Source: Mytilus edulis (taxonomy: Eukaryota; Mollusca; Bivalvia; Mytilida; Mytilidae). From it: a stretch of 64,000 bases of DNA. The stretch's first letter is position 1, and each line of letters starts with the position of its first letter. Shown here in pieces: positions 1 to 12,051 of this stretch. The position numbers and the translations under genes are program-made. The notes under the pieces are model-generated. The model saw only the letters and a program-made list of their open reading frames with translations, ran no database searches and was not told where the DNA came from. The stretch covers positions 81,781,592 to 81,845,591 of the forward strand of contig NC_092345.1 in assembly GCF_963676685.1 (NCBI RefSeq), given 5' to 3'.

Positions 1-207
1 TTGAAAGATTTTTTTTTCTTTTTTTTCCTGACCCACCGACCTGACATTTTCATGGGAAAAATCTGTAAATCAACAAATTATCAATTTTAATGTTTTATTG
101 TTAGAAATAGATTCATCATTAAATTCTGATAAAGGGAGTAATTGCATCTTGATCTCATAATAATTATTATTAAGGAGACATAAACAATTTCTGTAATAGG
201 TTATTTT

Positions 208-700
208 TGTCGAGCCTTCAACTTTAGTCGAAAAAGCGAGACATAGCGATCCTACATTTCATCAGCGTCCACAAATATTCACTCTGTGGTTAAAGTCTTT
301 AAAATTTTAATAACTTTCTTAAACTATCCTGGATTTCTTCCAAACTTGGACAGAAGCTTGTTTATGATCATAAGATAGCATCCAGAAGTAAATTTTGTAA
401 AAATAAAATTCCTGTTTTCCGTATTTTACTTATAAATTGACTTAATTTTTCTTTTAGCTAACATTACATACAGTCTGTAGTTTTAAGTTTTTAAAACATT
501 TATAAGATTCATAAACTATCCTGGATTTGTACCAAACTTGGACAGAAGCTTCTTACAATCAAAAGAAATATTAGAGGGGATTTTTTTTTTTATTTTTTTC
601 TCATTTTTGTTGAGCCTACGATTAACAGCAAAAGTAGTCCAGACACAGGGTTCTGCGGAACCCTTACAGATTTTTCAGTTCATTTATCAAACAAAAGTTT
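208..700 (+). repeat. Interspersed mollusc-type repeat, two adjoining partial copies
   Basis: Two related blocks share the string CCAAACTTGGACAGAAGCTT (341-360 and about 531-550) and the surrounding text ACTATCCTGGATTT. The first begins with GTCGAGCCTTCAAC and the second runs to a TTGAGCCT block near 608. The same family appears inverted at 62925-63430. The block lies upstream of the visible IGBP1 exons, so it is probably intronic. It has no convincing coding potential. Confidence 0.7.
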
Positions 701-1823
701 TTTACTACAGGAATTACTTGATAGAATGACTGTTCACTGTGTATTGTTGTGACTTTTGATTTGCCTGATGGTTTCCAATAATAGGGATATACCATTTCTA
801 AATATTGGGGAGTTTTTCAATGCAAATCTCTTACAATTAGAATACATTTCGGAATGGAAGAAAGCATGATAGAATTACTGTATTGCATATTTCAATTAGT
901 GCCTACAAATAAATTTTATAACAGGATAGATCTTTGCTATTTCCTCAAGTTTAGAAATCTTGTTTAAGAAGGAATAGAACTGAACAGTTGGCATATTGTC
1001 TAGACATCTATCTTTTGTTGAATACCATATAATTGACCAAATGATGTCTTGTTTTTTGTGTCTTTTAGTTCCACATTGACTAGCCTACAACTTACACACA
1101 TTTTCAGTTTTCTCCTTATATAAGATACTAATAGCAATAGGTTACCTATATTTGATTTATTGAATGATTGTAAGGTGTTCATATCTGTCTGGAAAGGAAG
1201 TCTGACCTTGAATGTTTCACAAATACTTAAAGCAATATGTTAATTACATTTGGTGAATGAATTGATTTTAAGATGCATATGTCTGTCTGGCAAGTATTAT
1301 CTAATCTTGAGATTATTTTTATAGTAAGTCTGTTTCTATAAGCAGTAACCATTGTTAACCATTTTTGGTGTTGAAATTTTACCTGTTAGTCTGGCAGTGT
1401 CATTTAGCCTTGACCTTATTTGCATGGATCATTGATAATGTTTAACTTGTAGTTAATCTTTATCTTACAAACTTTCAACATAAAAACAATCATGATCAGT
1501 AAAGCCAGTGAGATATTTCAATGTATGCACTCTTGATCAATTTGAAATAGACATCTTTTGCTTTTGATTTCAATTAAAACAACTATATGTAATCTTTAAG
1601 ACAGCATTGGTCTGCTTTTATTAAATATCCAATGGATGATAGTGAACTTGAATATTTATACTTAATGTCTCGCTACATTGAAGACCTGTTAGTGACCTTT
1701 TGCTGTTGTTTTTTCTATGGTCTGGTTGTTGTCTCTTTGACACATTCCCCATTTCCATTCTCAATTTTATTAAACATGTTAAATGAAGATTTTTTTTCTA
1801 TATATATTTTACTTTCTGTTCAG
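700..1823 (+). other. Probable IGBP1 intron, no exon recognised
   Basis: This AT-rich stretch ends in a pyrimidine-rich tract and a CAG acceptor just before the first recognisable IGBP1 exon. The open frame that starts at 1632 continues in phase into that exon, but its upstream part does not resemble IGBP1 and is read here as intron. Exons for the amino-terminal part of the protein must lie to the left of the window or have been missed. Confidence 0.5.
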
Positions 1824-1966
1824 GCATTTACACCATTTATCATAACAAAGGACATGATATCAAAGAAAGTATATGGAGCAGGCTATCCAAGTAGACCTGT
1901 TCTGACTGTGGAAGAATTTTATGAAGAGAGGGTACGAGATGGAATATGGCAACCACCTGGAAGTAG
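1824..1966 (+). CDS. IGBP1: IGBP1 (alpha4/TAP42) antepenultimate exon
   Basis: IGBP1/alpha4 is a regulatory partner of the catalytic subunits of PP2A-type phosphatases (PP2A, PP4, PP6) in the cytoplasm. This exon encodes the conserved segment PFIITKDMISKKVYGAGYPS followed by a TVEEFYEER motif. It matches the family pattern PFI-TR-M--K-FGAGYPSLPTMTV--WYE just after the helical phosphatase-binding domain. The acceptor is CAG at 1821-1823 and the donor is GTAAGT at 1967. The exon is 143 nt, starts in phase 0 and ends two bases into a codon. The split codon becomes AGT (Ser) with the next exon. Earlier exons are outside the window, so the gene is partial here. Confidence 0.88.
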
Positions 1967-2741
1967 GTAAGTGTGAAGCTGTTAAAGTTTGGAAAATGGC
2001 TCACAGGTGAAACAAATATGTTAATGATGTTAATTATTTATAGAAATAGCAAGAGGTTAGTGATTTCATCATGAGTATTTGGAAATACAATATTATCTAC
2101 AAATAACCTGTTTTGGTCCCATGTATATCAATCATTAACATGATTAAATCACCATAAATATGCTTTTTAATTTATTTTTAAAAAGTAAAACCAGATTTGT
2201 TATCACAAAGGGTTAACAGTTGCTTTAAATATGATAAATGGAATTTTGAATAAAAGAAAGAAATGATATGAGGTATATATTCATCCATGACAAGTTTAAT
2301 ACAATCCTTAGCATAGGTTGTAGGGGAATTCTTTGAAAACTGATAAAAAAAATTAAACATTACTGTTAATTCAGAAATGATTGTGTGCATTTACTATTAC
2401 AATTTTGTAAAGTTAGACAAAAATGAGATTATTATTTTTGCAATTCCGAGAAAGATCCAGCTCTATTCATATTTTATTTTATAATTTTCACATTTACAAC
2501 CCTATCACATTTTTCACAATAATAGAGACATCACAATAATTTCTAAATTAACGGTATATGTTAAATAAATTTGCAGGATTAAAACAATTCAGGTAGACCT
2601 TGTAATATGTAACATCACCAACTGGTTATGGTTACATTAGTACAATACTTATTAGTGAGATTTTTTGTTAATTACAATTACTGACATCAAACTCATATTT
2701 TGAAATAAAAATATCTACACATACACAATTATATGTTTTAG

Positions 2742-2884
2742 TCACAGTATGCAGGATTGGGCAAATGATCCAGAAAAAGATGCTCAAGCTAAAGAACAGG
2801 AGGACTCAGAAAAAGAGAAGAAAGTAGAAGAAGATGATGAGGAAACTTTACAAAAAGCTAGAGATTGGGATGAATGGAAAGATG
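2742..2884 (+). CDS. IGBP1: IGBP1 penultimate coding exon (acidic linker)
   Basis: Spliced to the previous exon it reads SHSMQDWANDPEKDAQAKEQ and continues through a charged E/K/D-rich stretch to ARDWDEWKD. In the family this is the flexible acidic region before the carboxy-terminal tail, which is implicated in binding partners such as the MID1 ubiquitin ligase; that role is family knowledge and is not visible here. The acceptor is TTTTAG ending at 2741 and the donor is GTAAGT at 2885. The exon is 143 nt and leaves one base that joins the last exon to give Asp. An open frame continues into the intron to 2961 but enters the 41-bp repeat array, so it is read-through and not coding. Confidence 0.88.
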
Positions 2885-2889
2885 GTAAG

Positions 2890-5515
2890 TTTAATTTGCC
2901 TGATGTTTTTGTTCTTCTAGACATGCCCAATGTCCTTGATGGTTTGAAAGGTTTTGTCTAGCAATGTCTATTGTCCCTGATGTTAGAAATGGTTTTGTCT
3001 AGCAATATCTATTGTCCCTGATGTTAGAAATGGTTTTGTCTATTAATGTCTATTGTCCTTGATGGTTTGAAAGGTTTTGTCTAGCAATGTCTATTGTCCT
3101 TGATGGTTTGAAAGGTTTTGTCTAGCAATGTCTATTGTCCCTAATGTTAGAAATGGTTTTGTCTAGCAATGTCTATTGTCCTTGATGGTTTGAAATGTTT
3201 TGTCTAGCAATGTCTATTGTCCCTGATGTCAGAAATGGTTTTGTCTATTAATGTCTATTGTCCTTGATGGTTTGAAAGGTTTTGTCTAGCAATGTCTATT
3301 GTCCCTAATGTTAGAAATGGTTTTGTCTAGCAATGTCTATTGTCCTTGATGGTTTGAAATGTTTTGTCTAGCAATGTCTATTGTCCCTGATGTCAGAAAT
3401 GGTTTTGTCTATTAATGTCTATTGTCCTTGATGGTTTGAAAGGTTTTGTCTATCAATGTCTATTGTCGCTGATTTTAGAAATGGTTTTGCCTAGCATAGT
3501 CTGTTATCCTTGATGGTTTGAAAGGTTTTGTCTAGCAATGTCTATTGTCCCTGATGTTAGAAATGGTTTTGTCTATCAATGTTTATTGTCCTTGTTGGTT
3601 TGAAAGGTTTCGTCTAGCAATGTCTATTGTCCTTGATGTTAGAAATGGTTTTGTCTAGCATAGTCTGTTGTCCTTGATGGTTTGAAAGGTTTTGTCTAGC
3701 AATGTCTATTGTCCCTGATGTTTGAAATGGTTTTGTCTAGCAATGTCTATTGTCCTTGATGGTTCAAAAGGTTTTGTCTAGCAATGTCAGTTCCTGATGG
3801 TTTGAAAGTTTTGTCTAGAAATGTCTATTGTCCCTGATGGTGGAAATGGTTTTGTCTATTAATGTCTATTGTCCCTGATGTTAGAAATGGTTTTGTCTAG
3901 CAATGTCTATTGTCCCTGATGTTTGAAATGGTTTTGCCTAGCATAGTCTGTTGTCCTTGATGGTTTGAAAGGTTTTGTCTAGCAATGTCTATTGTCCCTA
4001 ATGTTAGAAACGGTTTTGCCTAACATTGTCTATTGTCCTTGATGGTTTGAAAGGTTTTGTCTATTAATGTCTATTGTCCCTGATGTTTGAAATGGTTTTG
4101 TCTAGCAATGTCTATTGTCCTTGATGGTTTGAAAGGTTTTGTCTATTAATGTCTATTGTCCCTGATGGTTTGAAAGGTTTTGTCTAGCAATGTCTATTGT
4201 CCCTGATGTTAGAAATGGTTTTGTCTATCAATGTCTATTGTCCTTGTTGGTTTGAAAGGTTTCGTCTAGCAATGTCTATTGTCCCTGATGTTTGAAATGG
4301 TTTTGTCTAGCAATGTCTATTGTCCTTGATGGTTCAAAAGGTTTTGTCTAGCAATGTCAGTTCCTGATGGTTTGAAAGTTTTGTCTAGCAATGTCTATTG
4401 TCCCTGATGGTGGAAATAGTTTTGTCTATTAATGTCTATTGTCCCTGATGGTTTGAAAGGTTTTGTCTAGCAATGTCTATTGTCCCTGATGTTAGAAATG
4501 GTTTTGTCTATCAATGTCTATTGTCCTTGTTGGTTTGAAAGGTTTCGTCTAGCAATGTCTATTGTCCCTGATGTTTGAAATGGTTTTGTCTAGCAATGTC
4601 TATTGTCCTTGATGGTTTGAAAGGTTTTGTCTAGCAATGTCTATTGTCCCTAATGTTAGAAATGGTTTTGTCTAGCAATGTCTATTGTCCTTGATGGTTT
4701 GAAAGGTTTTGTCTAGCAATGTCTATTGTCCCTGATGTTTGAAATGGTTTTGTCTAGCAATGTCTATTGTCTTTGGTGGTTTGAAAGGTTTTGTCTAGCA
4801 ATGTCTATTGTCCCTGATGTTAGAAATGTTTTTGTCTATTAATGTCTATTGTCCTTGATGGTTTGAAAGGTTTTGTCTAGCAATGTCTATTGTCCCTGAT
4901 GTTAGAAATGGTTTTGTCTAGCATAGTCTGTTGTCCTTGATGGTATGAAAGGTTTTGTCTAGCAATGTCTATTGTCCCTGATGTTTGAAATGGTTTTGTC
5001 TAGCAATGTCTATTGTCCTTGATGGTTCAAAAGGTTTTGTCTAGCAATGTCAGTTCCTGATGGTTTGAAAGTTTTGTCTAGAAATGTCTATTGTCCCTGA
5101 TGGTGGAAATGGTTTTGTCTATTAATGTCTATTGTCCCTGATATTAGAAATGGTTTTGTCTAGCAATGTCTATTGTCCCTGATGTTTGAAATGGTTTTGC
5201 CTAGCATAGTCTGTTGTCCTTGATGGTTTGAAAGGTTTTGTCTAGCGATGTCTATTGTCCCTGATGTTAGAATTAGTTTTGTCTAGCAATGTCTATTGTC
5301 CTTGATGGTTCGAAAGGTTTTGTCTAGCAATGTCAGTTCCTGATGGTTTGAAAGTTTTGTCTAGAAATGTCTATTGTCCCTGATGGTGGAAATGGTTTTA
5401 TTTAGTAATGATAATTGTCCCTGATTGTCTAAAAGATTTTGTTTAGCATTGTCCATCGTCCTTGAAAATCTAAAAGATTCTGTTCAACAATGTCCATTGT
5501 CCTGATAATCTGAAT
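2890..5515 (+). repeat. 41-bp minisatellite array inside the last IGBP1 intron
   Basis: Roughly 60 head-to-tail units of 41 bp share the core TTTTGTCTAGCAATGTCTAT. Two unit types tend to alternate, one ending TTGATGGTTTGAAAGG and the other CTGATGTTAGAAATGG, which gives an 82-bp higher-order step. A shortened variant containing CAATGTCAGTTCCTGATGG recurs near 3782, 4351, 5044 and 5327, so blocks of several hundred bases have been copied within the array. Units decay after about 5400. The array makes up most of the 3.0-kb intron and begins within tens of bases of the donor. Confidence 0.95.
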
Positions 5516-5898
5516 AATTTAATGTGTAATAATGTTTTATATTAATGCAATAATTAAGATGTAGAAGATGGGGTTTGTGGCCTTAATGCTGTCATATGAT
5601 TATGTGCCCATCCACAGTCAATGATTGTCTTAATTTATAATGTTTTATCTGAATGATTTGCATTCTTCTTGTAATTGGTATGAATAACATATCACAAATC
5701 GCTAAGATTAAAAGAAGTATGAAAATCCACACATCAAAGGTTATTTCTGAATTGGAAGAAAACAAGCAAACAAATTGAATGAAATAAAGGTGACTAAAAT
5801 AGAATTAACGTGTATAGGTTTGAAGTGGGAATCCATTTTCATTAAATTAATTAAAATCTAAAACATCTGCTTTACTGTATTTTCTCTTTTCTTTGTAG

Positions 5899-5939
5899 AT
5901 CATCGGAAAGGATGGGGCAATAGGAAGAATATGGGATGA
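5899..5939 (+). CDS. IGBP1: IGBP1 last coding exon and stop
   Basis: After the acceptor CTTTGTAG the exon reads DHRKGWGNRKNMG and then TGA at 5937-5939. With the end of the previous exon it gives DWDEWKDDHRKGWGNRKNMG, which matches the invariant carboxy terminus of the alpha4 family (DWDDWKD---RG-GNR-NMG in vertebrates). This settles both the identity and the splice phase. Its 3' untranslated region follows directly. Confidence 0.92.
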
Positions 5940-6100
5940 TCAGTAGATTTCATAAATAGGCATTACAAAATTTATTTTGATACGATTTTTCAGCTTTATT
6001 GGAACATTAATACAAAATATTCTAAAGCTGAAGAAAAGTTTGCAAGTACTAAGAAAAATAATTGTGATAATGTTCACTATGTATATTACATGTATATGAT

Positions 6101-6106
6101 AATAAA
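6101..6106 (+). terminator. Candidate IGBP1 polyadenylation signal
   Basis: A canonical AATAAA lies about 160 bases after the IGBP1 stop codon and is the first such hexamer on the sense strand in a plausible position. A cleavage site about 20 bases further on would give a short 3' untranslated region. No transcript data support it here. Confidence 0.5.
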
Positions 6107-6109
6107 ATT

Positions 6110-6890
6110 TACATATGATATTGCTTTCTAAAAGTTGTTTGTAAGCCTAGCTTTTGTATGAGAAACACAAGTTTTTGTCAATTTTAACATTCTGAACATT
6201 CATTTCTATGTTGAGTCCATGTTAAACCATGTAACAATAGACTGCGCTGAAGAAATAGATCCTTAAGTGTGATTGGATTTCCATAGGTTATTATTGTGAA
6301 AAGTGTACATATAACAGAGATCCATCTTAGTGTATTTAAATCCATATAGTAGCTATAGTTAAGTTAGAATAAGAGATTTTTTATTTGGATTTTTTGTCAA
6401 AATTCAACATAATGGATGTCTTAAGGATGATGAAACTTACACAAATGAAGGGATAAATGAAAATGAACAAATTAATGCTCCATTTATATAGATCCAAGGC
6501 TGCCAGTCGGCTCCAGAATAAAAGGAAGCAGCGCATTTATTTTGGACGGGCAAATATCCACTTTTTAATATGGGACAAGCTCTGGCGTCCCCCGGCCCCA
6601 GCTTGTGCGGCGAAACAACCGTTGGACAACAGAGTAATCTCTGACTATATTTGATCCATCTGATCCATCTGCATTTTATGTGGTTGGTTTCAAATAGGTG
6701 TTAAATACTTTTGGCCGGACTAGTCTTAGGTACTAGTATGTATTTTCCTTTACCTTTGGTTGATAATCCTACATGATGTAAACTAAACGATGAATGATAA
6801 TTCCCTACAGCTAAACTTTGGTTGCCATGTTTTGCTCCATTGAACGAGTGTCCTGGATCTTGTGTAGCATGAGTTTCTGTAACACCATCG
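6110..6890. other. Intergenic, nothing recognised
   Basis: Sequence downstream of IGBP1. A locally GC-richer patch at about 6500-6630 contains a 65-codon open frame from 6457, but it resembles no family I know and lacks splice or promoter context. I see no RNA gene here. Confidence 0.4.
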
Positions 6891-6895
6891 TGGTT

Positions 6896-8422
6896 TTTAT
6901 GCAACCGCAAACAATTTTGTGGTCAAATATTGGTATCAAGTTATCATTGTCTTCGTCATTGTTGTTACTGTCTGCGTCGTCTGAAGACAGTTAGTTTCCT
7001 GATAATACCTTTAGTATAAGTAAATAGAAATCAATTAAATTTTAACACAATGTTTATAACCACAAAAGGAAGGTTGGGATTGATTTGGGGTTAAGGTCCC
7101 ATCGGTTTAGGAATTAGGGGCCCAAAACATACATTTATATAGTTTCAGGACAATAAGTTGTGTATAAGTATTTCAAATACTCTGAAATTGTACCACAATG
7201 TTGATTGTTCAACCATTGAGTAGAAGGTTGGGATTAATTTTAAGGGTCATAGGGCAAATAGTCTAGGAATTAAGGGCCAAAAAGGGGCAAAAAATAAGCA
7301 TTTTTGAAGTTTCAGGACATCAACTTATGTTTAACTGTATGGATCTCTGACATTGTACCACAAGGTTCCATATAATGAAGGGAATGCTTGGTATCAGTTT
7401 AGGGTTAATATCCCAAAACATTTAGGAATAAGGGGCAAAAAAAGGGCCAAAAATAAGCATTTTTATACGACCACAAAATTTGAAAATTATTGGATCGTAT
7501 ATTGGTATGACGTTATAGTTAGCTCGTCGTCATGGCATCGTCCAAAGACATTTGGTTTTCGCACTATAACTTTAGTATAAGTAAATAGAAATCTATGAAA
7601 TTTAAACACAAGGTTTATGACCATAAACGGAAGGTTGAGATTGATTTTGGGAGTTTTGGTTCCAACAGATTAGGAATAAGGGGCCAAAAAAGGCCCATAT
7701 AAGCATTTTTCTTGGTTTTCGCACAATAACTCTAGCATAAGTAAACAGAAATCTATGAAAATTCAACATAAGGTTTATGTCCACAAAAGGAAGGTTTGGA
7801 TTGGTTTTGGGAGTTTTGGTCTCAAAGGATGGTTGGTATTGATTTTGGGATTTGAAGTCCCAACAGTTTGGGAATTAGGGGCCAAAAAAAGGTCCCAAAT
7901 AAGCATTTTCTTGATTTTTGCACAATAACTTTAGTATAGGTAAACAGAAATCTATGAAATTTTAATATAAGGTTTATGACCACAAAGGGAAGGTTGGGAT
8001 TGATTTTGGGAGTTTTGGTCCCAACAGTTGAGGTATTAGGGGCCAAAAAAGGTCCCAAATAAGCATTTTTCTCGGTTTTTGCACAATGGCTTTAGTATAA
8101 GTAAATAGAAATCTATGAAATTTTAACACAAGGTTTATGACCACAAAAGGATGGTTGGTATTGATTTTGGGAGTTGAAGTCCCAACAGTTTAGGAATTAG
8201 GGGCCAAAAGGGGCCAAGACTAAACTTTTGTTTGATTTAATCAAAAAATGAATTATTGGGGTTCTTTGATATGCCAAATCTAACCGTGTATTTAGATTCT
8301 TAATTTTTGGTCCTGTTTTCAAATTGGTCTACATTAAGGTCCAAAGGGTCCAAAATTAAACTTAGTTTGATTTTAACAAAAATTGAATTCTTGGAATTCT
8401 TTGATACTTATACTTAGATTTT
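6896..8422 (+). repeat. Interspersed element with internal units of about 150-190 bp, left part
   Basis: Imperfect tandem units each contain the sequence AGTATAAGTAAATAGAAATC (for example 7015, 7573, 8095), then a block like AAGGTTTATGACCACAAAAGG, then GGTTGGGATTGATTTTGGGAG and a GGGGCCAAAA segment. The right portion changes to units containing GGTCCAAAGGGTCC. I recognise this as an abundant mytilid repeat. It is cut at about 8423 by another element and resumes at about 10110. Confidence 0.8.
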
Positions 8423-10109
8423 TAGCTCACCTGACATGAAAGGTCAAGTGAGCTTTTATCATCACTTGGCGTTCTTCATCCGTAAACTTTTACAAAAATC
8501 TTCTCCTCTGAAACTATTGAACCAAATTTAACCAAACTTAGCCACAATCATCCTTGGGATAACTTATTTAAAAAATGTGTCCGATGACTTTGCCATCCAA
8601 CCAAGATGGCCACCATGGCTAAAAATAGAACACAGGGGTAAAATGTATATTTTGGTTTATATCGTTGAAACCAAAGCATTTAGAGCAAATCTGACATGGG
8701 GGTAAAATTGTTGATCAGGTCAAAATCTATCTGCCCTGAAATTTTCAGATGAATCCGATCAGTTGTTGTTGGGTTGCTGCCCTAAAATTGGTAAATTTAT
8801 GGAAATGTTGCAGTTTTTGGTTAATATCTTGAATGCTATTATAGATAGAGATAAACTGTAAACAGTAATAATGTTCAGAAAAGTAAGATCTACAAATGGG
8901 ACAATATCCCTAATGCGCCTTGAAATGAGGAACTCAAAAGTCATGTGTAAACAAAAAATCTCTGTAGTGATATTTGACTCATTTCTATGATAAACAAATG
9001 ACTGAGCTGAACCATTTGTGTTAATTTAGAAAGTAAGGGAACACAGAATAAATGTGTAAAAACTATGGAGCCATTAAATGTGTTCAAAGAATTAAATTTT
9101 TAAAGAACTTATTGTGTCAAAAATGGGATTTTTTACCATGAGGAGCCACATCGCAAAAGGATACTCGGGGGTTTGCTAATTTACGGAAAAATGAATCACA
9201 CTTCGTACCCCGAAAATTTAACCACATATGTAAAAATGTCTCAGCTTCGAAACAAGCCATCATACATATACAAGTTTATGATATGGGCTGAGCAACAGAA
9301 GAAAACGTTACCATTACTGCCTATGTAGAAACAATTGCGCATATTGCCCCAAATAAGTCAACATGCCCAAAATTGTCAGAGGACCCCTTAAGGAATTATT
9401 GCCCTTTATAGTCAATATTGAACAACTTTTTGTCTTTTTTTGTAACTTGTACAAAAATCTTCTTCTCTGAAACTACTGGGCCAAATTTAACCAAACTTGG
9501 CCACAATCATCATTGTGGTATAAAGTTTTAAAAATGTGTCTGATGACCCTGCCTACCAAACAAAATGGCCGACATGGCTAAAATTAGAACATAGTGGTAA
9601 AAGGCAGTTTTTGCTTTATATCATTGAAACTAAGACATTTAGGGCAAATCTTTCAAGACTTAAACGTTCATCAGAATAAGATTTATCCTCTAACAAATTT
9701 TCAGATGAATCCGACAACCCGTTGTTGGGTTGCTGCCCTAAAATTGGTAATTTTAAGGAAATTTTGCAGTTTTTAGTTATTATTTTGAATACTATTATAA
9801 ATAGAGATAAACTGTAAACAGCAATAATATTCAGCAAAGTAAGATCTACATGTAAGTCACATGACCAAAATTGTCAGAGGACCCCTTAAGGAGTTATTGC
9901 CCTTTATAGTCAATATTGAACAACTTTTTGTCAATTTTGTAACTTGTACAAACATCTTCTTTTCTAAAACTATTGGCCAAATTTAACAAAACCATTACTA
10001 GGGTATCTATTTAAAAAAAAGTGTCTAATGACCCCGTCTACCAACCAAGATGGCCGACATCACTAAATGCAGTAACAGGTGAGCGACACAGGCTCTTGAG
10101 AGCCTCTAG
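8423..10109 (+). mobile_element. Helentron-like non-autonomous element, copy 1
   Basis: The left end is TAGCTCACCTGACATGAAAG, whose first part can fold with the nearby AAGTGAGC. The right part carries CAGGTGAGC (10078), the inverse of the left GCTCACCTG, then a perfect hairpin GGCTCT-TG-AGAGCC followed by TCTAG. Internal units of several hundred bases each begin ACAAAAATCTTC-TCTGAAACT (8488, 9451, 9946). The flanks join into one older repeat, so both ends are defined by insertion. Subterminal inverted repeats, a terminal hairpin and a T-rich target resemble Helentron-type rolling-circle elements; that class assignment is inference. There is no transposase or helicase. Confidence 0.6.
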
Positions 10110-10290
10110 TTTATTATGGGCCCGGTTATCAAATTGGTCCACATTGAGGTCTAAAGGGTCTTAAATTGAACATTATTTGATTTCATTAAAAAATTAATTC
10201 GTGGGGTTCTATGATATGCTGAATCTAACATGTATTTAGATTTTGGATATTGGACCTTAATAGGTAAATGTCCAATTTAAAATTTTTAAG
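10110..10290 (+). repeat. Right remainder of the interrupted older repeat
   Basis: After the inserted element the text resumes with GGGCCCGGTTATCAAATTGG and AGGTCTAAAGGGTC. This corresponds to the segment at 8305-8355 (TTTTCAAATTGGTC, AGGTCCAAAGGGTCC). It shows that the block was continuous with the repeat ending at 8422 before the insertion. Confidence 0.75.
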
Positions 10291-11208
10291 TTTTTAAGTT
10301 TAAGTTCTTCTTCTTCTTCTTTGTATAAGCTTCCTATAGACAGAAACACCTCTAATGATATTAGAGTATATATGAGGGTAATTTTGTGGATATTTTTTTT
10401 TTTTTGTTTCTTTACAACTATGTACAGCACATTATGTGTATGTTTGTTATTATATGTACTTTTTTGTTTTGTTGTTGTTGTTGTGTCTTTTAAAGTTATA
10501 TATACAGATATTGCTTTTTAACTTGTTTATTATCATATGATTATCTTATTTACATGTGACGATGATGTGTGTTTCTTATTCATGCCAGTGACAATAAAAT
10601 TACCTACATAATAGATGCTTACATGGGTGTAATTTACATAGGGAGTTTATGATGTTAAAAAAAAAGAAAACTTGTTAAAATATCAAAATAGTAGCCAATG
10701 CTTAAAATCTAAAACATATCTTTCATTTCATCTAGATATGATATCCAACTTTGCTCAGTATGATAAAACAAAATTCATATTAAAAATACATTATGATTTT
10801 AATATAATTATTTTGTGCTATATTTTAAGATGTTTGTACCATTTAAAATTTCAATGGTTTATTCTGTAAAAACAAAATCCTATTCAGTTTACCATAAAAA
10901 AAATAGGAAAATTAAAATGGCTAAAAGGATTAACAACGTAATAGTGAATAAAGGAAATTTATAAAAAAAAACAAAAGAAAACAAATAAAATTATTAAAAA
11001 AAGATTAAAAGCCATGATGGTGATATTAAAAGTTAAGACTTTATCTGATTCACTTGTTGTTTTAAAATTACTTTCACAATATCATGATCATTATATATGG
11101 TTGTTGTGCTTGCAAACGGGTGATTTTCACCTTCATGTTGATATTATTATCAGAATATATCCTTCAATGTCCTTTTTCACTTTGAATATAGGGTTTTGTT
11201 TCAAACCT
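10291..11208. other. AT-rich intergenic sequence, nothing recognised
   Basis: Low-complexity T-rich and A-rich DNA with a TTC run near 10305. Short open frames here have no recognisable similarity. Confidence 0.4.
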
Positions 11209-11586
11209 CTACACTAGTATAACTGTCACTACATGTACTATGTATATATATTCATTGGCATATATTATTTGTTGTTTAATGCATCCAGTACTTCTATTCT
11301 CTTTGCGTTGGAATAATAGATTTCTACATTTTTCTTCTATCTTGGTCATGAGTTCACTACTTATGTTCAGTGTTTCTTTGAAATTATTACAATCCAGTAT
11401 CAATTGTGTTATTTCCATCTTATTGCAGCAGAAAGCATTCCATTTAATTGGATCAATACTATCCAATATTTCCATTTTTATCTCTACATAGTATTTCTCT
11501 CTTATTGTACTTAACACTGGACAAGAGGTAACCATATGAATAATATCTTCATTTTCTGTATTGCACAGCTGACATAAGTGTTCTTA
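11209..11586 (-). pseudogene. Carboxy-terminal fragment of a non-LTR retrotransposon ORF2
   Basis: Read on the minus strand, the segment after an in-frame TAA near 11585 gives CQLCNTENEDIIHMVTSCPV and then LSTIREKYY, with a CRNLLFQRKENRS motif near the end. The CxxC-x8-H-x4-C pattern followed by a helical region with R-Y and a late C---L--R is typical of the tail of jockey/CR1-like retrotransposon polyproteins. No reverse transcriptase core remains, so this is a 5'-truncated relic of about 125 codons. The exact clade cannot be told from this piece. Confidence 0.6.
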
Positions 11587-11589
11587 GAC

Positions 11590-11760
11590 CACATTCGTTC
11601 TGGGTCAGAAACCTATGTTGTGTCAACTATTTAATCACAGTCCAAATTCAGAGCTGTATCAAACTTAAATGTTGTGTCAATACTTGCTCGGTACTTATAT
11701 ATCCCACCGATGTGTTATTATGCTATGGTAACATTTTGTAATTCTGATTTTCGTTTTTTA
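11590..11760 (+). repeat. Probable interspersed repeat fragment
   Basis: Contains CCACATTCGTTCTGGGTCAG and TTGTGTCAACTATTTAATCA, sequences I associate with a mollusc interspersed repeat. There is no second copy in this window for internal proof, so confidence is limited. Confidence 0.35.
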
Positions 11761-11789
11761 TGACATATTTGTTTGTTTTTATAGTAATT

Positions 11790-12051
11790 AAGATAATACC
11801 GCAATAATGACTTTTTCACCTTTTTTCTTGTTTGGCTTGGTCATTTTTATAAATTTCCTGTCTGCAAAACTTTAAATTTTTCGAAAAATAAAGGACTTTC
11901 TAACCCATGCATAGATTACCTTAGCCGTATTTAGCACAACTTTTTGGAGTTTTGGATCCTCAATGCTCTTCAACTTTGTACTTGTTTGGCTTTATACATA
12001 TTTTGATATGAGCGTCACTGATGAGTCTTATGTAGACGAAACGCGCGTCTA
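11790..12051 (-). repeat. Interspersed repeat family R2, minus-strand copy
   Basis: Contains the minus-strand version of ACGCGCGTTTCGTCTA-ATAAGACTCATCAGTGACGCTC and of the segment naming GCCAAACAAGTAC and TTGAAGAGCATTGAGGATCC. It matches the plus-strand copy at 50123-50475 over most of its length. It abuts the truncated left edge of the next element. Confidence 0.8.

Noticed and set aside
1632-1823. Upstream part of the open frame running into the IGBP1 exon
   Set aside because: A strong acceptor at 1823 and loss of family similarity above it indicate intron read-through.
2890-5515. CRISPR-like regular repeats
   Set aside because: The units are contiguous with no unique spacers, their period is 41 bp and they lie in a eukaryotic intron. 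It is a minisatellite.
6457-6654. 65-codon frame in a GC-richer patch
   Set aside because: No domain, signal or splice context; possibly a repeat fragment.
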